Assembly (NCBI RefSeq): GCF_018326425.1
Contig: NZ_AP024601.1
Coordinates: 1,414,001 to 1,478,000 of the forward strand
Direction of reading: 5' to 3'
DNA length: 64,000 bases
From: Polycladomyces abyssicola
Lineage (GTDB): Bacteria > Bacillota > Bacilli > Thermoactinomycetales > JIR-001
Part shown: positions 62,510 to 64,000 of the stretch, one piece after another
Layout: each line of letters opens with the position of its first letter
Position numbering within the stretch: position 1 is the first letter of the stretch
Position numbers and translations under genes: made by a program
The notes under the pieces: model-generated
Databases searched by the model: none
The model's input: only the letters and a program-made list of their open reading frames with translations
Told to the model about the DNA's origin: nothing

Positions 62510-62538
62510 GGCGATCGCTGACCGATTCGCCTTTTTTG
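62510..62538 (+). terminator. Terminator of the spoVA operon
   Basis: GGCGA-TCG pairs with CGA-TTCGCC (one bulge), then six T. Confidence 0.8.
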
Positions 62539-62567
62539 TTTGCATCCAAAAGGCAGGGGATTTTTTG

Positions 62568-62595
62568 TTGATCCCCAATCCATCTGAGATATAAT
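62568..62595 (+). promoter_or_regulatory. Sigma-A promoter of lysA
   Basis: TTGATC, 16-bp spacer, TATAAT. The 66-bp leader to the GTG is too short for a lysine riboswitch. Confidence 0.7.
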
Positions 62596-62661
62596 GAATA
62601 TCAATAATACGACACTGTGTGAAAGCACGGACTGTCTATTGGTTTACGGGAGGAGACAACG

Positions 62662-64000
62662 GTGCATTTACATGGAACCAGTCGCATCAATGAATACGGT
62701 CACCTCGAAATCGGGGGATGCGATACAGTGGAGTTGGCGCGCCGTTTCGGCACGCCGCTGTATGTGATGGACGAAGATTTGATCCGGAAACGGATGAGGG
62801 AATTCCGGTCCGCGATGGCCGAGACGGGATTGCCGCATCAGGTGGCTTATGCCAGTAAAGCGTTTTGCACCTTGGCCATGTGCCGTCTTGTCGCCGAAGA
62901 GGGACTTCACCTGGATGTTGTCTCAGACGGGGAGTTGCATACGGCGCTCCAGGCCGGATTTCCGCCCGAACACATTCATTTTCACGGTAATAACAAAACA
63001 CCGTTTGAATTGGAGATGGCATTGGAAGCCGGAATCGGACTGTTTATCGTGGACAATTTTGTTGAGTTGTCCATGTTGAACGATCTGGCGGGCAAAAAAG
63101 GGATAAACGCCCGCGTATTGCTCCGGGTGACACCTGGAATCGAAGCTTACACACACGAATACATCCAAACCGGTCAAGAAGATTCCAAGTTTGGCTTCGA
63201 TCTGGCCAGCGGACAAGCGATCGAGGCCGCCAAATTGGCTCGGGATGCGGCGCATCTGTCTTTGGAAGGATTTCACTGCCATATCGGCTCACAAATTTTC
63301 GAAACGGAAGGATTCCGTCTGGTGGTGGATAAGATGGCCGCCTTCATCCGTGAATGCAGGGAAACGCTCGCGGTGGAGACCCGAATTTTGAATCTGGGTG
63401 GCGGGTTTGGCATCCGTTATCAGAAAGAGGATCGCCCGCTGCCGATCCGCCAATATGTTCAAGCCATCGCCGATGCAGTGAAAACTGCGTTTGCAGGTGA
63501 GCCGGTGATCCCCGAAGTATGGCTGGAACCGGGCCGCAGCATCGTCGGTGAGGCGGGAACAACGCTCTATACGGTAGGCACGATGAAAGAGGTACCCGGT
63601 GTGCGCAAATATGTGGCCGTGGACGGGGGGATGACGGACAACCTGCGTCCGGCGTTGTACCAAGCCAAATATGAGGCTTTGCTTGCAAACCGTGCTGCGG
63701 AAGAACCGACGGAGGTTGTTTCGATCGCCGGCAAATGTTGCGAGAGTGGGGATATGTTGATTTGGGATCTGCCTCTGCCGTCGCCGCGAACGGGAGATAT
63801 CTTGGCGGTCAGCTGTACGGGAGCATACAACTACAGCATGGCCAACAATTACAACCGCATCCGTCGACCTGCGGTGGTTTTCGTCCGTGACGGTCAAGCG
63901 AAAGTCGTCGTCCGCCGGGAGACGTTGGACGATCTGATCCATAACGACTGTCTCTCTCCCGAACCGGTTCAGGTCAAACGGGAAGAGGAAGAGCCGGTGG
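62662..64000 (+). CDS. lysA: Diaminopimelate decarboxylase (3'-partial)
   Basis: A PLP fold-III enzyme that converts meso-diaminopimelate into lysine; 446 codons are visible and no stop is reached, so only a short tail is missing. The PLP lysine is in QVAYASKAFCTLAM, with HCHIGSQ, LNLGGGFGIRYQ, EPGRSIVGEAG and the partner-site GKCCESGD. GTG 62662 is about 8 bp after GGGAGGAG. Synteny after spoVA is as in B. subtilis. Confidence 0.95.
   Translation, partial: MHLHGTSRINEYGHLEIGGCDTVELARRFGTPLYVMDEDLIRKRMREFRSAMAETGLPHQVAYASKAFCTLAMCRLVAEEGLHLDVVSDGELHTALQAGFPPEHIHFHGNNKTPFELEMALEAGIGLFIVDNFVELSMLNDLAGKKGINARVLLRVTPGIEAYTHEYIQTGQEDSKFGFDLASGQAIEAAKLARDAAHLSLEGFHCHIGSQIFETEGFRLVVDKMAAFIRECRETLAVETRILNLGGGFGIRYQKEDRPLPIRQYVQAIADAVKTAFAGEPVIPEVWLEPGRSIVGEAGTTLYTVGTMKEVPGVRKYVAVDGGMTDNLRPALYQAKYEALLANRAAEEPTEVVSIAGKCCESGDMLIWDLPLPSPRTGDILAVSCTGAYNYSMANNYNRIRRPAVVFVRDGQAKVVVRRETLDDLIHNDCLSPEPVQVKREEEEPV

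Noticed and set aside
62447-62661. Possible lysine riboswitch ahead of lysA
   Set aside because: After the candidate promoter only about 60 bases remain, without the five-stem core; the hairpins present fit the spoVA terminator and a short GGGGAT/ATCCCC stem.
1-64000. CRISPR arrays, tRNA and rRNA genes
   Set aside because: No regularly spaced repeats of 24-40 bp, no cas-like genes, and no cloverleaf or rRNA-like segments were recognised.

Overview
The window looks like chromosome of an endospore-forming Bacillota. Codon and base usage in the core are moderately GC-rich. Gene order matches the Bacillus subtilis nudF / endonuclease Q-like / spoIIM / fur / yqzK / drm / purine nucleoside phosphorylase / pdp / dacF / spoIIA-sigF / spoVA / lysA block. 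A branched-chain keto acid (bkd) operon under a sigma-54 activator lies at the left end. A thermophilic Thermoactinomycetaceae-like host would fit, but that is inference and cannot be proved from this sequence.

Layout. (1) 1-10.1 kb: 3' part of the sigma-54 activator bkdR, paired upstream palindromes, a near-perfect -24/-12 promoter, then ptb-bcd-buk-lpdV-bkdAA-bkdAB-bkdB and lipB. This set deaminates branched-chain amino acids, decarboxylates the keto acids oxidatively and recovers ATP by Ptb/Buk; LipB supplies lipoate for the E2. (2) 10.2-17.3 kb: a shortened methyltransferase, two microprotein genes on the minus strand (one Prli42-like), then a split methylmalonyl-CoA mutase, epimerase, carboxyltransferase and PepT-like peptidase behind a likely sigma-E promoter. 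This is the propionyl-CoA to succinyl-CoA route that follows valine and isoleucine breakdown. (3) 17.3-22.7 kb: an MFS exporter, a 2.6-kb composite mobile cassette with IS231-type ends carrying a DinB-family gene, and a ccdA-resA pair. (4) 22.8-46.4 kb: an accessory zone with lower GC, many repeats and many broken genes. It holds an ECF sigma / ClpP / dehydrogenase cluster, assorted hydrolases, small membrane proteins, a toxin-antitoxin pair, a glutathione-independent formaldehyde dehydrogenase, a secreted lipase, resolvase, P450, macro-domain and transposase remnants, and short unusual proteins (a duplicated Arg-rich four-Cys protein and two Cys-rich microproteins). (5) 46.4-64 kb: VOC protein, nudF, endonuclease Q-like, spoIIM, fur, ald, yqzK, deoB, two tandem purine nucleoside phosphorylases, pdp, a CotS-like pseudokinase, dacF, spoIIAA-AB-sigF, a shortened spoVA operon and lysA (running off the right end).

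Regulation visible in the sequence fits sporulation. Candidate sigma-E promoters precede mutB and spoIIM. Candidate sigma-F/G promoters precede dacF and spoVAA. A candidate sigma-H promoter precedes spoIIAA. A Fur/PerR-type box overlaps the 3' end of spoIIM ahead of fur. The dacF leader contains an inverted repeat that would hide its ribosome-binding site only in read-through transcripts.
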